22,670 nt of DNA from Desulfobacteraceae bacterium (GTDB taxonomy: Bacteria; Desulfobacterota; Desulfobacteria; Desulfobacterales; BuS5). The notes beneath the pieces were generated by a model, which saw nothing but the letters and a program-made list of their open reading frames with translations, did not search any database and was not told the origin of the DNA. Numbering within the stretch: the stretch's first letter is position 1; each line of letters opens with the position of its first letter. Below are positions 1-8,977 of this stretch, piece after piece. A program made the translations under genes and the position numbers. The DNA lies in NCBI GenBank assembly GCA_030592105.1, contig JAUVKE010000005.1, positions 1-22,670 of the forward strand, written 5' to 3'.

Positions 1-160
1 CCTTAAGAATCAGGAAAGGTTGGTTACAATTTTTTCCAGTATCAGGAACAATTATTTCCTGAGGGCAGGCACATTTGAGTTTTGTGTTGTTTGTAATATA
101 TTCAGACAAAAGAATATTTTGTAATTCACAAGGTCCGATGATGTAAATATTATTTTTCAT
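1..160 (-). CDS. Partial gene, N-terminal 53 codons; possible LuxR/CsgD-like regulator
   Basis: An open frame runs from an ATG at 160 leftward to the window edge with no stop. The protein begins MKNNIYIIGPCELQNILL and continues through a Cys-containing segment (CACPQE) to a hydrophobic strand (QPFLILK) at the edge. A beta-strand, then a helix, then a strand of hydrophobics resembles the start of receiver-like N-terminal domains of LuxR/CsgD-type transcription regulators. That is only a resemblance, and no helix-turn-helix is visible because the gene is cut. There is no strong ribosome binding site before the ATG, so the start is uncertain. The frame is open throughout and its composition looks coding. 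The gene is divergent from ileS across about 780 bases of repeats. Confidence 0.45.
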   Translation of the reverse strand, partial: MKNNIYIIGPCELQNILLSEYITNNTKLKCACPQEIIVPDTGKNCNQPFLILK

Positions 161-339
161 AATGTAATCTAATTTATCAAAATAACATCTTTAATTTTAA
201 GTAGTCACAGCAGAAAGTAAAATACGGCAGATCTATAAATGTGAACTTTTTCTACATATTTATGTAATTGATAACATATAAAAAAAAGGAACGCAACCAG
301 CTTTGATGAAAATACTTTCCAAAACCTGCCCGGATCATC

Positions 340-458
340 TATGGATCATCACATAAATAATTTCACCGGGCTATCAGTCGTGGGAGTATTATAGTATGCC
401 TTCCTCCCCCTGGCCCTATGCCAAATTTTAAAATCAGGAAATTATCTGACAATTTATA
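340..458 (+). mobile_element. E2 element, copy a (MITE-like)
   Basis: This 119-bp repeat matches the copy at 21385-21489. It starts with a 26-bp end (340-365, TATGGATCATCACATAAATA then ATTTCA). It shares core motifs with the other copy (GGGAGTATTATAGTATGCC followed by TTCCTCC) and finishes with a diverged inverted copy of the end (433-458, containing ATTATCTGACAAT). The termini are of the same type as those of the E1 elements, but the core is different. It has no coding capacity. It is best read as a non-autonomous mobile element or a derived intergenic repeat. Exact ends and any target duplication cannot be fixed from one locus. Confidence 0.7.
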
Positions 459-705
459 GAATTATAATATGGGCTTGGTTATAACACCGGCCATTTTGGT
501 AAAAGGGTCAGGTCTTGACATGGCACTGTATCCCGGCCGGTCACTAAAAGTCAAAAATAAATGGTTCAGACTTTGAAATATAATACGAAAAAAACACAAA
601 AAGGTTGCATAAAAAAAAAATACCAATATAAATATACGGTTTATACTTTTTTTAAAAAACAATTTGTAATTATTTTAGGTTTACTGATTACAAATATGCG
701 CTAAA
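459..705. other. AT-rich spacer with no recognised gene
   Basis: This is a gene-free stretch between E2 copy a and E1 copy a. It contains long A and T runs (such as those near 588-620 and 650-660). A short GC-richer patch at about 490-545 includes GGGTCAGGTCTTGACAT, which resembles sequence often seen beside IS200-like/REP-associated transposase genes in related bacteria. That resemblance is from memory and is weak. A minus-strand reading frame here is mostly Phe/Ile codons from the A/T runs and is not credible as a gene. No clear promoter or RNA gene is seen. Confidence 0.4.
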
Positions 706-821
706 CTGAGCTATGGTGAAATTTAAAAAGCTCTGGCTGTTTGAGCGTAGCGAGTTTCAGAACTTTTTAAATTTTATTATAGCTCAGTTTATTGCTGAAA
801 TTATTTATGTGGCGATCTATA
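706..821 (+). mobile_element. E1 element, copy a (hairpin core and one terminal repeat)
   Basis: The 82-bp core at 706-787 is a long imperfect palindrome: CTGAGCTATGGTGAAATTT pairs with AAATTTTATTATAGCTCAG, extended outward by AAA/TTT. The 26-bp terminal repeat lies at 796-821 (TGAAATTATTTATG...GATCTATA). The opposite terminal repeat is absent upstream of 706, so this copy is truncated or diverged on that side. On the plus strand the core is an open frame starting ATG at 713 (MVKFKKLWLFERSEFQ...) and ending with TAA at 841, 42 codons, without a convincing ribosome site. It lies in the sense direction relative to ileS and may be in its leader transcript. Confidence 0.8.
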
Positions 822-848
822 AATATCAGTTTAACAGTTAAAGCAGCC

Positions 849-887
849 TATGGATCGGCACATAAATAATTTCACTCCGTTATCGGT
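849..887 (+). mobile_element. E2 element, copy b (left-end fragment)
   Basis: The 26-bp E2 terminal sequence is at 849-874 (TATGGATCGGCACATAAATA then ATTTCA). It is followed by about 13 bases of E2 core (CTCCGTTATCGGT), matching 21411-21423. After that the similarity stops. It abuts E1 copy a. It is either a truncated element or the left end of one overwritten by the ileS upstream region. The ileS ribosome site begins about 40 bases further on. Confidence 0.6.
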
Positions 888-944
888 TATAAGTTGTTAA
901 AGTCCGTGGCATCAGGGATTGATAAATAAAGGATGGTTAAACAG

Positions 945-3749
945 ATGAATTACAAAAAAACTTTAAACTTGCCTGCTACAAAATTTCCCATGAAAGCAAA
1001 TCTTACCCGGCGTGAACCGGAGCAGTTAAAGGCATGGGAGCAGATTGGCCTGTACGATAAACTCAGAGAAACATCAAAGGAGAAAGAACAGTTTATTTTG
1101 CATGATGGTCCTCCATATGCAAATGGTAATATTCATATTGGTACGGCATTAAATAAAATATTAAAGGATATAATCGTTCGTTCAAAACAGATGTCCGGTT
1201 TTGATGCTGTTTATGTTCCAGGGTGGGACTGCCACGGTCTTCCCATCGAGCATAATGTTGAAAAAGAGCTTGGAAACAGAAAAAAGGAGATGACCCAGGC
1301 TCAAATCCGTAAATTGTGCAGGGTGTATGCTGAAAAATTTATAGATATTCAGCGTGAGGATTTTAAAAGGCTGGGAGTAATGGGTGAGTGGGAAAATCCT
1401 TACTTGACCATGAGTTATAAATATCAGGCTGCCATTGCTGCAGAATGCGCAAAATTTTTCTCTGAAGGGGCTCTTTTTAGAAGCAAAAAACCGATATACT
1501 GGTGTGCCAGCTGTAAAACAGCTCTTGCGGAAGCCGAAATCGAATATGCCGATGACACGAGCCCGTCAATTTTTGTTAAATTCCCTGTTGCAGACAATTT
1601 TAATTTAGAAATTGCCGGATCAGAAGGGAAAAAAGTTTATCTTGTAATCTGGACAACCACTCCCTGGACAATCCCTGCAAATCTTGCAATAGCTATCCAT
1701 CCTGATTTTACTTATGCTGCTGTTGATACAAAAAATGGTGAGGTTCTTATTCTTGCCGGAGATCTTGTTAAAGGCTGCATGGATAAATTCGGAATCTCAG
1801 ATTATGATATTTTGGCCGAACTTGATGCACAACAACTTGAGAAAAAAGAATGCCGCCATCCTTTTTATGATCGTAACTCATTGATAATATTTGGTGATCA
1901 CGTTACCCTTGAGGCTGGCACCGGGTGTGTCCATACTGCGCCGGGGCATGGACGTGAAGATTATGAGGTGGGACTTTTATACGGTCTTGATATCTATGCC
2001 CCTGTAAATGACAGCGGATGTTTCACAAAGGAAACGGGGTTCCTTGCCGGCAAGTTTGTCTTTAAAGCCAATGAGGAGATAATTCAGCGTCTTGACCAGG
2101 ATGGTCTCCTTGCTGCCAGGGAGCCTTTGACCCATCCATATCCCCATTGCTGGCGTTGTAAAAAACCTGTGATTTTCAGGGCCACGCATCAGTGGTTTAT
2201 TTCAATGGAAAAGACAGAGTTGAGAAAAAAAGCACTGGAAGAGATAGACAAGGTAAAATGGATACCGGCCTGGGGTAGAAACAGAATATATGGTATGATC
2301 GAAAATCGCCCTGACTGGTGTGTTTCCAGACAGCGTTTCTGGGGTGTCCCCATTGCTTTGTTCTACTGCAAGGAATGTAAGGAAGTTTATATAGATCAGG
2401 ACTCTTTGGATAAGATACTTGCCCTGTTTGAAAAATATGGGGCTGATATATGGTTTGAAAAGGATGTGGCAGATCTTATTTCTGAAAATGCAGTTTGTAA
2501 AAAATGTAATAATAATACCTTTGTAAAAGAGACAGATATTCTGGATGTATGGTTCGACTCCGGCGTTAGCCATGCTGCGGTTCTTGAGGCACGGCCCTAT
2601 CTTAAATGGCCCGCAGATCTCTATCTTGAAGGTAGTGACCAGCACAGGGGATGGTTTCACAGCTCTCTTTTGACTGCCGTTGGAACAAGGGGCAAGGCTC
2701 CTTATAAATCTGTGCTGACCCATGGTTTTGTTGTGGATGCAAATGGGAAAAAAATGTCCAAATCCCTTGGTAATGTCATGGCTCCCAGCAAGGTAATAGA
2801 CAGGTACGGAGCCGAAATTCTCCGGTTGTGGGTCGCTGCATCCGATTTTAAAGATGATATTCGCATATCTGAAAACATATTAAAACAGTTGAGCGATGCT
2901 TATAAAAAGATCAGAAATACCTGCAGATTTATCCTGGGTAATATTTCAGACTTCAACCCGGAAACAGATGCTCTCCCCTATGAAGCAATGCCGGATATTG
3001 ATAAATATATGCTCCACAGACTTCAGCTTTTCATAGAAAAATCTATGGCTGCATATGAAAGTTATGACTTTCATCTTATTTATCATGGACTTTTTAATTT
3101 TTGCACCATTGATCTTTCTGCTTTTTATCTTGATATATTGAAAAACAGACTCTATATATTGCCTCCAGGTTCAAAAATAAGAAGAAATGCCCAAACAGTC
3201 ATGCATATTATCCTTGACTCAATCATAAAGATCATGGCTCCCATTCTTCCATTTACCGCTGAGGAGCTCTGGAGTTTTATGTCCTCTGATAATAAAAAAG
3301 ATAAGCAAAGCATTCATTTTGAGTTACTTCCGGCTTCTGATGACCGGTTAAAAGATAATACCCTTGCTGATAAATGGAAACTGATACTTGCTCTGCGGGG
3401 TAATGTAACCAAGGCTCTGGAGGAGGCGCGGGTACAAAAAATAATAGGTCATTCCCTTGATGCAGCAGTAACCATCTTTGCCGATGAAAATCTATATAAT
3501 CAGCTTTCCCCATATTCTGAGGATTTAAGTGCGATTTTTATTGTTTCTGAGGCCCTTTTAACTAAAAATAAAAAACCGGTTAAAGCTTATGAGAGTCCGG
3601 ATATTGAAGGGCTCTTTGTGCTGGTTGAGCCTGCCCGGGGAGATAAATGTGAGCGGTGCTGGACCCATAACGTATCTGTGGGGACTATCCAGGAATATCC
3701 CGAAATCTGCAATGGATGTATGAAGGTTATAAAGGAGCTTAACGCTTGA
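945..3749 (+). CDS. ileS: Isoleucyl-tRNA synthetase
   Basis: Charges tRNA-Ile with isoleucine in the cytoplasm (class I synthetase with editing). The 934-residue protein has the HIGH-type signature as HIGT at about residues 64-67, the KMSKS loop (KKMSKSLGN) with its Met at residue 604, and a C-terminal zinc-ribbon-like segment (CERCW...CNGC). The CP1 editing region includes the conserved [16 protein letters not shown]. Length is normal for bacterial IleS. I chose the ATG at 945 because [20 protein letters not shown] is the usual beginning and AAAGGA at 928-933 is well placed; an in-frame ATG at 933 would overlap that site. It heads a cluster with lspA and lgt, an arrangement common in bacteria. 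The upstream region is made of E1 and E2 repeats, and no T-box is seen. Confidence 0.98.
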   Translation: MNYKKTLNLPATKFPMKANLTRREPEQLKAWEQIGLYDKLRETSKEKEQFILHDGPPYANGNIHIGTALNKILKDIIVRSKQMSGFDAVYVPGWDCHGLPIEHNVEKELGNRKKEMTQAQIRKLCRVYAEKFIDIQREDFKRLGVMGEWENPYLTMSYKYQAAIAAECAKFFSEGALFRSKKPIYWCASCKTALAEAEIEYADDTSPSIFVKFPVADNFNLEIAGSEGKKVYLVIWTTTPWTIPANLAIAIHPDFTYAAVDTKNGEVLILAGDLVKGCMDKFGISDYDILAELDAQQLEKKECRHPFYDRNSLIIFGDHVTLEAGTGCVHTAPGHGREDYEVGLLYGLDIYAPVNDSGCFTKETGFLAGKFVFKANEEIIQRLDQDGLLAAREPLTHPYPHCWRCKKPVIFRATHQWFISMEKTELRKKALEEIDKVKWIPAWGRNRIYGMIENRPDWCVSRQRFWGVPIALFYCKECKEVYIDQDSLDKILALFEKYGADIWFEKDVADLISENAVCKKCNNNTFVKETDILDVWFDSGVSHAAVLEARPYLKWPADLYLEGSDQHRGWFHSSLLTAVGTRGKAPYKSVLTHGFVVDANGKKMSKSLGNVMAPSKVIDRYGAEILRLWVAASDFKDDIRISENILKQLSDAYKKIRNTCRFILGNISDFNPETDALPYEAMPDIDKYMLHRLQLFIEKSMAAYESYDFHLIYHGLFNFCTIDLSAFYLDILKNRLYILPPGSKIRRNAQTVMHIILDSIIKIMAPILPFTAEELWSFMSSDNKKDKQSIHFELLPASDDRLKDNTLADKWKLILALRGNVTKALEEARVQKIIGHSLDAAVTIFADENLYNQLSPYSEDLSAIFIVSEALLTKNKKPVKAYESPDIEGLFVLVEPARGDKCERCWTHNVSVGTIQEYPEICNGCMKVIKELNA

Positions 3750-4240
3750 AAATAAATTTTTCCGGTAAACATATGGTCTTGTTTTTTGTTGCCGGTTTTG
3801 TTGTTTTAATTGATCAGATAACAAAGGAAGTTGTTTTAAGAAAGCTCCCTCTTTATGATTCTGTTACCGTTGTTACCGGTTTTTTCAGCTTCACCAATAT
3901 CAGAAACCCTGGTGGAGCTTTTGGCTTGATGGCGAATCAGCCCCCTTTTGTCCGGGTGTTTTTTTTTATTTTTGTGTCGGCTCTTTTTATTATAATGATT
4001 TATTTTTTTTATTTAAAAATACCGACGGGCTATTTAAAATTACGAACCGGTATTGCAATGATTTTCGGCGGTGCCGTCGGAAACATGATTGACAGGATCC
4101 GATTTGGTTATGTAGTTGATTTCCTTGATTTTTATCTGAAAAATCTCCACTGGCCGGCTTTTAATATTGCTGACAGCGCAATAACAGTTGGGATCACAAT
4201 TTTTGCATATCATTTGATTTTTGATAAAATGCCTGAATAG
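3746..4240 (+). CDS. lspA: Lipoprotein signal peptidase (signal peptidase II)
   Basis: Inner-membrane aspartyl protease that cleaves prolipoprotein signal peptides after Lgt has attached diacylglycerol. The 164 residues contain four hydrophobic segments and the family motifs DQITKEVV (from residue 23), NPGGAFG (54-60), [15 protein letters not shown] (112-126) and [11 protein letters not shown] (139-149). The catalytic aspartates by family comparison are Asp125 (VVDF) and Asp143 (IADS). The start is TTG at 3746, overlapping the ileS stop as TTGA, with AAAGGAG at 3731-3737, eight bases upstream. This suggests translational coupling to ileS. Confidence 0.97.
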   Translation: MKINFSGKHMVLFFVAGFVVLIDQITKEVVLRKLPLYDSVTVVTGFFSFTNIRNPGGAFGLMANQPPFVRVFFFIFVSALFIIMIYFFYLKIPTGYLKLRTGIAMIFGGAVGNMIDRIRFGYVVDFLDFYLKNLHWPAFNIADSAITVGITIFAYHLIFDKMPE

Positions 4241-4267
4241 TTTTTTTGAAGGATAAAGTATAAAATC

Positions 4268-5038
4268 ATGCATCCTGTTCTTTTTAAAATTGGTTCTGTT
4301 TCCATACATACATATGGTTTTTTTGTGGCTCTTGGGTTTATGGCCGGGATTTTTATGGCGGCAAAGGAGGCTGAAAGATTAAGTTTTAGTAAAGAAATAA
4401 TCACAGATCTTGCTTTTTATCTTCTAATATCGGCTATTCTTGGCGCGCGTATTTTTTATATTTTTACGGCCCCGCAACTGTTCATTGAAGATCCCCTTGA
4501 GATTTTTAAAATATGGCATGGGGGTTTGGTTTTTTACGGTGGTTTTATTGCTGCTTTAATTACAGGTGTAATATATCTGAAAATCAAACAGGTACCTGTA
4601 TGGAAAACAACCGATATTATTGCTCCATCCATTGCCCTTGGTCAGTTTTTCGGACGTCTTGGCTGTTTTTCCGCAGGGTGCTGTTATGGTAAAGAGACTG
4701 ATCTTTCGTGGGGAGTATGCTTTACAAATACTGATTCCCTGGCTCCTTTGGGTGTTTTTCTTCATCCTGTTCAGCTCTATTCGGCATTTGCCAATTTTAT
4801 AATTTTTATTTTATTGTGGTATTTCCGTTTACGGAAAGAGTTTGACGGGCAGATTTTTTGGAGTTATGTTCTCCTCTATGGAATTACCCGTTCCTTTATT
4901 GAAGTCCTGCGTGGAGATTTCAGGGGCTCTGTTTTCTTTAACATCTTCTCTGTTTCCCAGGTTGTGGGAATAATAATGTTGGTTGGCGCAATTTTTATGC
5001 TTTTGTATCTGAGCCGGAAAAAAAATGCCTGCAATTAA
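4268..5038 (+). CDS. lgt: Prolipoprotein diacylglyceryl transferase
   Basis: Inner-membrane enzyme that transfers diacylglycerol from phosphatidylglycerol to the lipobox cysteine of prolipoproteins, the step before LspA. The protein has 256 residues and about seven hydrophobic segments. Family motifs are HGGLVFYGGF (from His84), the Lgt signature around GQFFGRLGCFSAGCCYG (Arg130), HPVQLY (166-171) and EVLRGDFRG (Arg215). The start MHPVLFKIGSVSIHTYG is typical. The nearest Shine-Dalgarno-like GAAGGA (4248-4253) is rather far away (14 bases). It lies 27 bases after lspA and overlaps holA by 14 bases, so ileS-lspA-lgt-holA are probably co-transcribed. Confidence 0.97.
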   Translation: MHPVLFKIGSVSIHTYGFFVALGFMAGIFMAAKEAERLSFSKEIITDLAFYLLISAILGARIFYIFTAPQLFIEDPLEIFKIWHGGLVFYGGFIAALITGVIYLKIKQVPVWKTTDIIAPSIALGQFFGRLGCFSAGCCYGKETDLSWGVCFTNTDSLAPLGVFLHPVQLYSAFANFIIFILLWYFRLRKEFDGQIFWSYVLLYGITRSFIEVLRGDFRGSVFFNIFSVSQVVGIIMLVGAIFMLLYLSRKKNACN

Positions 5039-6479
5039 TTTTAAAAAATTTGAAAAAGATTTAAAGAAAAAACAGGAAACATCTTTTGCACCTGTATATC
5101 TCATCCATGGTGAAGAATTTCTTTATAAAAAAATAATGAAAAGCCTTTTAGAGGTCATGCTTCCGGATTATTTAAAAAATCCGAATTATCAGTCTGTTGC
5201 CGGAACAAATAATAATATTGTTGATCTGATATCGACCCTTAACACCTTTTCCATGTTGCCCGAATTAAAGGTTCTGGCGTTTTGTGATTCACGGATATTT
5301 TATTCCAAACAGGATGAAGGGATTATTCTTCAAAAGGCTAAAGAGGCCTTTGACGGTGATGATATTAAAAAAGCAGCGTCGCAGCTCCTTAATCTCATGG
5401 CTCTTTTGGATATTAAACTGGATGATCTTAAAGGGGAAAAAAGAAAAAAAATATTGAACCAAGGCCAGGATGGGTCAGGTGACCCATGGATAGATGATGT
5501 CGTTAAATACTGTATCAGCAATAATCTGTCAGTACCTTCCGGCACTGACCATATGCAATTTTTGCAGGATTCAATTAAAAAGGGCTTCCCTGAAAAAAAT
5601 CATCTGATAATAACAACAGATCATGTGGACAAAAGGCGGGGACTTTATAAAACAATAAAGGAGCTTGGGGTGGTGGTCGATTGCACTGTCCCTGCCGGTG
5701 GCCGTATGGAGGAGAGAAAAATCCAAAATTCGGTTTTGCATGATACACTCACTGCTGTTCTTGACAAAAGCCGAAAAAAGATAAACCCAAACGGATATTC
5801 TGCTCTGTGTGAAATGGTTGGTTTTGATCTTCGTACTTTTAATAATAGCCTTGAAAAACTTGTTAATTATGTTGGTTCCCGCGAGATGATAACGGTTGAG
5901 GATGTGGAGTATGTTTTAAAACGAACAAAAAAAGATCCATTATATGAATTCACAGATGCCATAACAGACCGAAATCGGGATATGGCGCTTTTTTATCTTG
6001 CCTCACTCCTTGATGGGGGTGAAATAAGTCATCCTCTTCAGCTTGTTACAGCAATAACAAATCAGATACGAAAACTTCTTCTTGTAAAGGGTTTTGTTGA
6101 GAGCCGTTACAGGAGTGCGTGGCAGCCTGGTTGTCCATATAATCGTTTTCAGAAAACTACGATCCCTGCTGTAATTGAATATGATAAAGAATTTTTAAAG
6201 GAGCAGAAAAAAATAGATGAGATGCTTTTAAAAAAGGGCTCAAAAACCAGTGGGAAAAGTGGGTCAGACCTTATGATTGCAAAAACCCCGAAAAATTCCT
6301 TTCCTGTTTATAAAATGTTTCAGAAATCTGACAGGTTCAAAAAATATGAACTTTTTAAAGCATTTGAATCCCTGGGTGAAGCCGATGAAATGATGAAATC
6401 CACAGGTATGGAGCATAAATTAATACTGGAAAGGCTTGTTTTACAAATATGTAGCAGGGACCAAGTATTGTCCGGTTAG
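5025..6479 (+). CDS. holA: DNA polymerase III delta subunit (HolA), long form
   Basis: The delta subunit of the clamp loader opens the beta sliding clamp. The N-terminus reads FAPVYLIHGEEFLYKKI, the delta AAA-like start, and a later block (HLIITTDHVDKRRGLYKTIKELG) matches the DKRRKLYK region of HolA. The third-domain helices follow (DPLYEFTDAITDRNRDMALFY... then LQLVTAITNQIRKLLLVKGF). At 484 residues it is about 140 longer than typical HolA. Two segments look inserted: a charged helical stretch around residues 95-180 and a Lys/Ser-rich stretch around 365-430. Neither contains a catalytic motif I recognise. The ATG lies inside the end of lgt, and its ribosome site is weak (CGGA), so coupled translation is likely. 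Confidence 0.85.
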   Translation: MPAINFKKFEKDLKKKQETSFAPVYLIHGEEFLYKKIMKSLLEVMLPDYLKNPNYQSVAGTNNNIVDLISTLNTFSMLPELKVLAFCDSRIFYSKQDEGIILQKAKEAFDGDDIKKAASQLLNLMALLDIKLDDLKGEKRKKILNQGQDGSGDPWIDDVVKYCISNNLSVPSGTDHMQFLQDSIKKGFPEKNHLIITTDHVDKRRGLYKTIKELGVVVDCTVPAGGRMEERKIQNSVLHDTLTAVLDKSRKKINPNGYSALCEMVGFDLRTFNNSLEKLVNYVGSREMITVEDVEYVLKRTKKDPLYEFTDAITDRNRDMALFYLASLLDGGEISHPLQLVTAITNQIRKLLLVKGFVESRYRSAWQPGCPYNRFQKTTIPAVIEYDKEFLKEQKKIDEMLLKKGSKTSGKSGSDLMIAKTPKNSFPVYKMFQKSDRFKKYELFKAFESLGEADEMMKSTGMEHKLILERLVLQICSRDQVLSG

Positions 6480-6542
6480 AAAGTTGCAAAAAAAATGCGG
6501 GAAATTTTAACCTGGCATTACTGCCAAAGAACAGGAGATTGT

Positions 6543-7580
6543 ATGATTGATGTCGGAGTAATAGGGGCAACAGGATATGCCGGGGCAGAACTTGTGAGGC
6601 TGTTATCTGGCCATCCTGAAGTTGATATACGGGTTTTAACTTCCCGTCAATATGTTGATGTGAGGTTTGATAAAATTTTTCCATCCATGGATGGGTCCGT
6701 TAATCTGGTTTGTGAAGAGTTGTCCATTGAAAATATTTGTGCTCAAGCAGATATTATTTTTTTAGCCCTTCCCCATAAGCTTCCCATGGAAATAGTCCCT
6801 GAGCTTGTAAAGCGTAATAAAAAAGTTATTGATCTTTCCGCAGATTTCAGATTTGATGATCCTTTGCTCTATGAGTCTTATTACCAGCCCCATACGGCAA
6901 AGGATTTGCTGCAAAGATCTGTTTACGGACTGTGTGAAGTTTATTATGATAATATAAGAAAAGCATCTCTTATTGGTAATCCAGGATGTTATCCCACAAG
7001 TGTTCTTTTGCCCCTTGTACCTTTATTAAAAAATAATATGATAGATATTGAGTCAATAATCGCAGATTCCAAATCTGGTGTAAGCGGAGCAGGGAGGTCT
7101 ACTTCATTAACCGCACATTTTTGTGAGGCAAATGAATCATTTAAGGCTTATAAAATCGGAGTTCACCGCCATAATCCAGAGATGAATGAAGTGCTGGGGG
7201 CGGCAGCAGGCAGGCCTGTTAACATAACTTTTGTTCCCCACCTTGTCCCCATGACCAGAGGTATGTATACCACGATATATGCAAATCTTAATAAGGGAAT
7301 CGATATAGAGGATATATATGCTCAAGCCGGTTCTTTTTATAAAGACCGCTCTTTTATCCGCATATGCAAAGAAGAAGGCCGGCCGGATACACTCCATGTC
7401 AGGGGGACAAATTATTGTGACATCGGGTATAAGGTTGACCAGAAAAATAATCGTCTGATAATAACATCAGCAATAGATAACCTTGTTAAAGGGGCAGCAG
7501 GTCAGGCTGTTCAGAATATGAATATCATGGAAGGTCTTGATGAAACAACAGGCTTGATGAATGTGCCTTTTCCTGTTTAG
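6543..7580 (+). CDS. argC: N-acetyl-gamma-glutamyl-phosphate reductase
   Basis: NADPH-dependent third step of arginine (ornithine) synthesis, making N-acetylglutamate semialdehyde. The 345-residue protein starts MIDVGVIGATGYAGAELVRL, with the Rossmann GxTGYxG motif. The active-site cysteine is Cys149 in GNPGCYPTSVLLPL. The conserved SGVSGAGR and HRHNPEMNEVL blocks are present. An in-frame ATG exists at 6495, but the ATG at 6543 has AGGAG five bases upstream (6533-6537) and gives the expected N-terminus. No other arg genes are nearby. The gene follows holA after 63 bases. An E1 element begins three bases after its stop. Confidence 0.97.
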   Translation: MIDVGVIGATGYAGAELVRLLSGHPEVDIRVLTSRQYVDVRFDKIFPSMDGSVNLVCEELSIENICAQADIIFLALPHKLPMEIVPELVKRNKKVIDLSADFRFDDPLLYESYYQPHTAKDLLQRSVYGLCEVYYDNIRKASLIGNPGCYPTSVLLPLVPLLKNNMIDIESIIADSKSGVSGAGRSTSLTAHFCEANESFKAYKIGVHRHNPEMNEVLGAAAGRPVNITFVPHLVPMTRGMYTTIYANLNKGIDIEDIYAQAGSFYKDRSFIRICKEEGRPDTLHVRGTNYCDIGYKVDQKNNRLIITSAIDNLVKGAAGQAVQNMNIMEGLDETTGLMNVPFPV

Positions 7581-7583
7581 GGC

Positions 7584-7743
7584 CATGGACCGTTACATAA
7601 ATAATTTCAGCAATAGACTGAGCTATAATAAAATTTAAAAACCTCTGGAACTCGCTACGCTCAAACACCCAGAGCTTTTTAAATTTCACCATAGCTCAGT
7701 TCTAACATTTGGCCCTATAAAATTTATTATTTGAATATCTATA
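7584..7743 (-). mobile_element. E1 element, copy b (complete)
   Basis: A complete 160-bp copy. The 26-bp terminal repeats at 7584-7609 and 7718-7743 are imperfect inverted repeats of each other (16 of 26 positions by eye; TATAGA/TCTATA type ends). The hairpin core is 7618-7699. The strand with the open frame and G-U pairing potential is minus (MVKFKKLWVFERSEFQ...), opposite to argC. The element starts directly after the argC stop. An E3 palindrome follows 10 bases later. Confidence 0.8.
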
Positions 7744-7753
7744 TATTTGTTCT

Positions 7754-7840
7754 ATGGTAACTATGCTGATCTGTACAGCAACAGGTATAATCTGATTAAA
7801 CCTGTTGCTGTACAGATCAGTGACGCTGAATAGTTACCAT
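7754..7840. repeat. E3 palindromic element, copy a
   Basis: Outer arms ATGGTAACTAT (7754-7764) and ATAGTTACCAT (7830-7840) are perfect inverted repeats. Inside them lies a perfect 21-bp inverted repeat (7766-7786 with 7800-7820; arm core TGTACAGCAACAGGT) around a 13-base loop. No T-run follows, so it is not a standard terminator. Related sequence occurs at 20354-20419 and 14588-14606, which marks it as a dispersed repeat family. It lies in the argC-folD gap, directly beside E1 copy b. Confidence 0.8.
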
Positions 7841-7949
7841 CAAACAAGAATTAATTGTTTGCCGGTATTGTAAAAAATCATAAATAATGGTAAATATTTT
7901 ATTTTGAAGTTTTTAAGTAGTGTAATATTTTTTTAAGGAGATTAAATAT

Positions 7950-8864
7950 ATGACAGCAACATTGATAAAAGGGACTGAAATTCGTGAAGAGATCCTTGAT
8001 GAAATCGCGGCAGAAGTTGCCGATATTAAAGAAAAACATGGTGTTGTTCCCGGGCTTGTAACAATTTTGGTCGGTGCAAATCCAGCTTCAATATCCTATG
8101 TTACATTAAAGATCAAAACCGCTCACAGAGTCGGTTTTACAGAGGTACAGGATGATCAGTCTGCGGATATTCCCGAAGAGGATCTTCTGGCTCTTATTGA
8201 TAAGTATAATAATGATGATTCAATTAATGGTATTCTTGTACAGTTGCCCCTTCCCAAGCATATAGATGAAAAAAAGGTTTTAAATGCCATTAATCCTGAT
8301 AAGGATGTTGATGGATTTCATCCTGTAAATGTGGGTCGTCTCATGATTGGTGGTAATGAAGTTAAGTTTCCCCCATGTACACCTGCTGGAATTCAGGAGA
8401 TGATTATCAGAGCCGGTGTTGAGACCAGCGGTGCAGAAGTTGTTGTTGTGGGACGTTCCAATATAGTGGGTAAACCCATAGCAAACATGATGCTGCAAAA
8501 AGGTGATGGAGCCAACTCCACAGTAACTGTTGTCCATACGCGGACAAAAAATCTTGAGGGTCACTGCAAACGTGCCGATATACTTATAGTTGCAGCAGGG
8601 GTTCCCGGACTTGTTAAACCGGAATGGATTAAACCCGGCTCCTGTGTAATAGATGTGGGAGTTAACAGAATTGGAGAGAAACCGAGCAAGAAAAATCCTG
8701 GTAAAATGGTTGCTGTTTTATCCGGTGATGTTGATTTTGATGCTGCAAAGGAGATAGCGGGCTCCATTACTCCTGTACCCGGCGGTGTCGGCCCCATGAC
8801 AATTACAATGCTCATGAAAAATACACTTAAATCTCTTAAATTTAAACTGGGAATTCAAAAGTAA
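7950..8864 (+). CDS. folD: Bifunctional methylenetetrahydrofolate dehydrogenase/cyclohydrolase
   Basis: Interconverts 5,10-methylene-, methenyl- and 10-formyl-tetrahydrofolate with NADP. It serves C1 metabolism and, in many anaerobes, the methyl branch of the Wood-Ljungdahl pathway. The 304 residues contain the catalytic Tyr50 and Lys54 (SYVTLKIK), the signatures VQLPLPKHID and DKDVDGFHPVNVG, PCTPAGI, the Rossmann motif GRSNIVGKP and the C-terminal PVPGGVGPMT. AAGGAG at 7935-7940 lies nine bases before the ATG. It is separated from argC by repeats and followed by a hairpin terminator, so it is probably transcribed alone. Confidence 0.98.
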   Translation: MTATLIKGTEIREEILDEIAAEVADIKEKHGVVPGLVTILVGANPASISYVTLKIKTAHRVGFTEVQDDQSADIPEEDLLALIDKYNNDDSINGILVQLPLPKHIDEKKVLNAINPDKDVDGFHPVNVGRLMIGGNEVKFPPCTPAGIQEMIIRAGVETSGAEVVVVGRSNIVGKPIANMMLQKGDGANSTVTVVHTRTKNLEGHCKRADILIVAAGVPGLVKPEWIKPGSCVIDVGVNRIGEKPSKKNPGKMVAVLSGDVDFDAAKEIAGSITPVPGGVGPMTITMLMKNTLKSLKFKLGIQK

Positions 8865-8916
8865 CAGAAAAAATTATAAATAATGAATTTTGTTAATTCT
8901 TAATTGTTTTTGTTTC

Positions 8917-8955
8917 TCTTCTTCATCTCGTTTAGCGGGATGAAGAAGAATTTTT
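8917..8955 (+). terminator. Rho-independent terminator candidate after folD
   Basis: A perfect 11-bp stem TCTTCTTCATC (8917-8927) / GATGAAGAAGA (8939-8949) with an 11-base loop is followed by ATTTTT (8950-8955). It sits about 50 bases after the folD stop and 22 bases before the next start. The stem is AT-rich, so its strength is uncertain. Confidence 0.65.
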
Positions 8956-8977
8956 ACCGGCTGAGGACTGAATAGCT

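Noticed and set aside
462..662. Minus-strand open frame of 66 codons, rich in Phe and Ile
   Set aside because: It arises from A/T runs, has no ribosome site and no recognisable domain, and lies in a repeat-filled spacer.
713..841. E1-encoded 42-residue peptide as a listed gene
   Set aside because: No ribosome site and non-synonymous changes dominate between copies; kept only as a finding.
161..944. T-box or other riboswitch ahead of ileS
   Set aside because: No T-box consensus (such as TGGNACCGCG) or terminator/antiterminator pair is visible; the region is explained by E1 and E2 repeats.
2202..2723. Minus-strand open frame of 173 codons inside ileS
   Set aside because: It is antisense to an intact, highly conserved gene and shows no domain; a shadow frame.
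7754..7840. E3 palindrome as the argC terminator
   Set aside because: The stem is strong but has no following T-run on either side, and related copies lie upstream of genes, so a dispersed repeat fits better.
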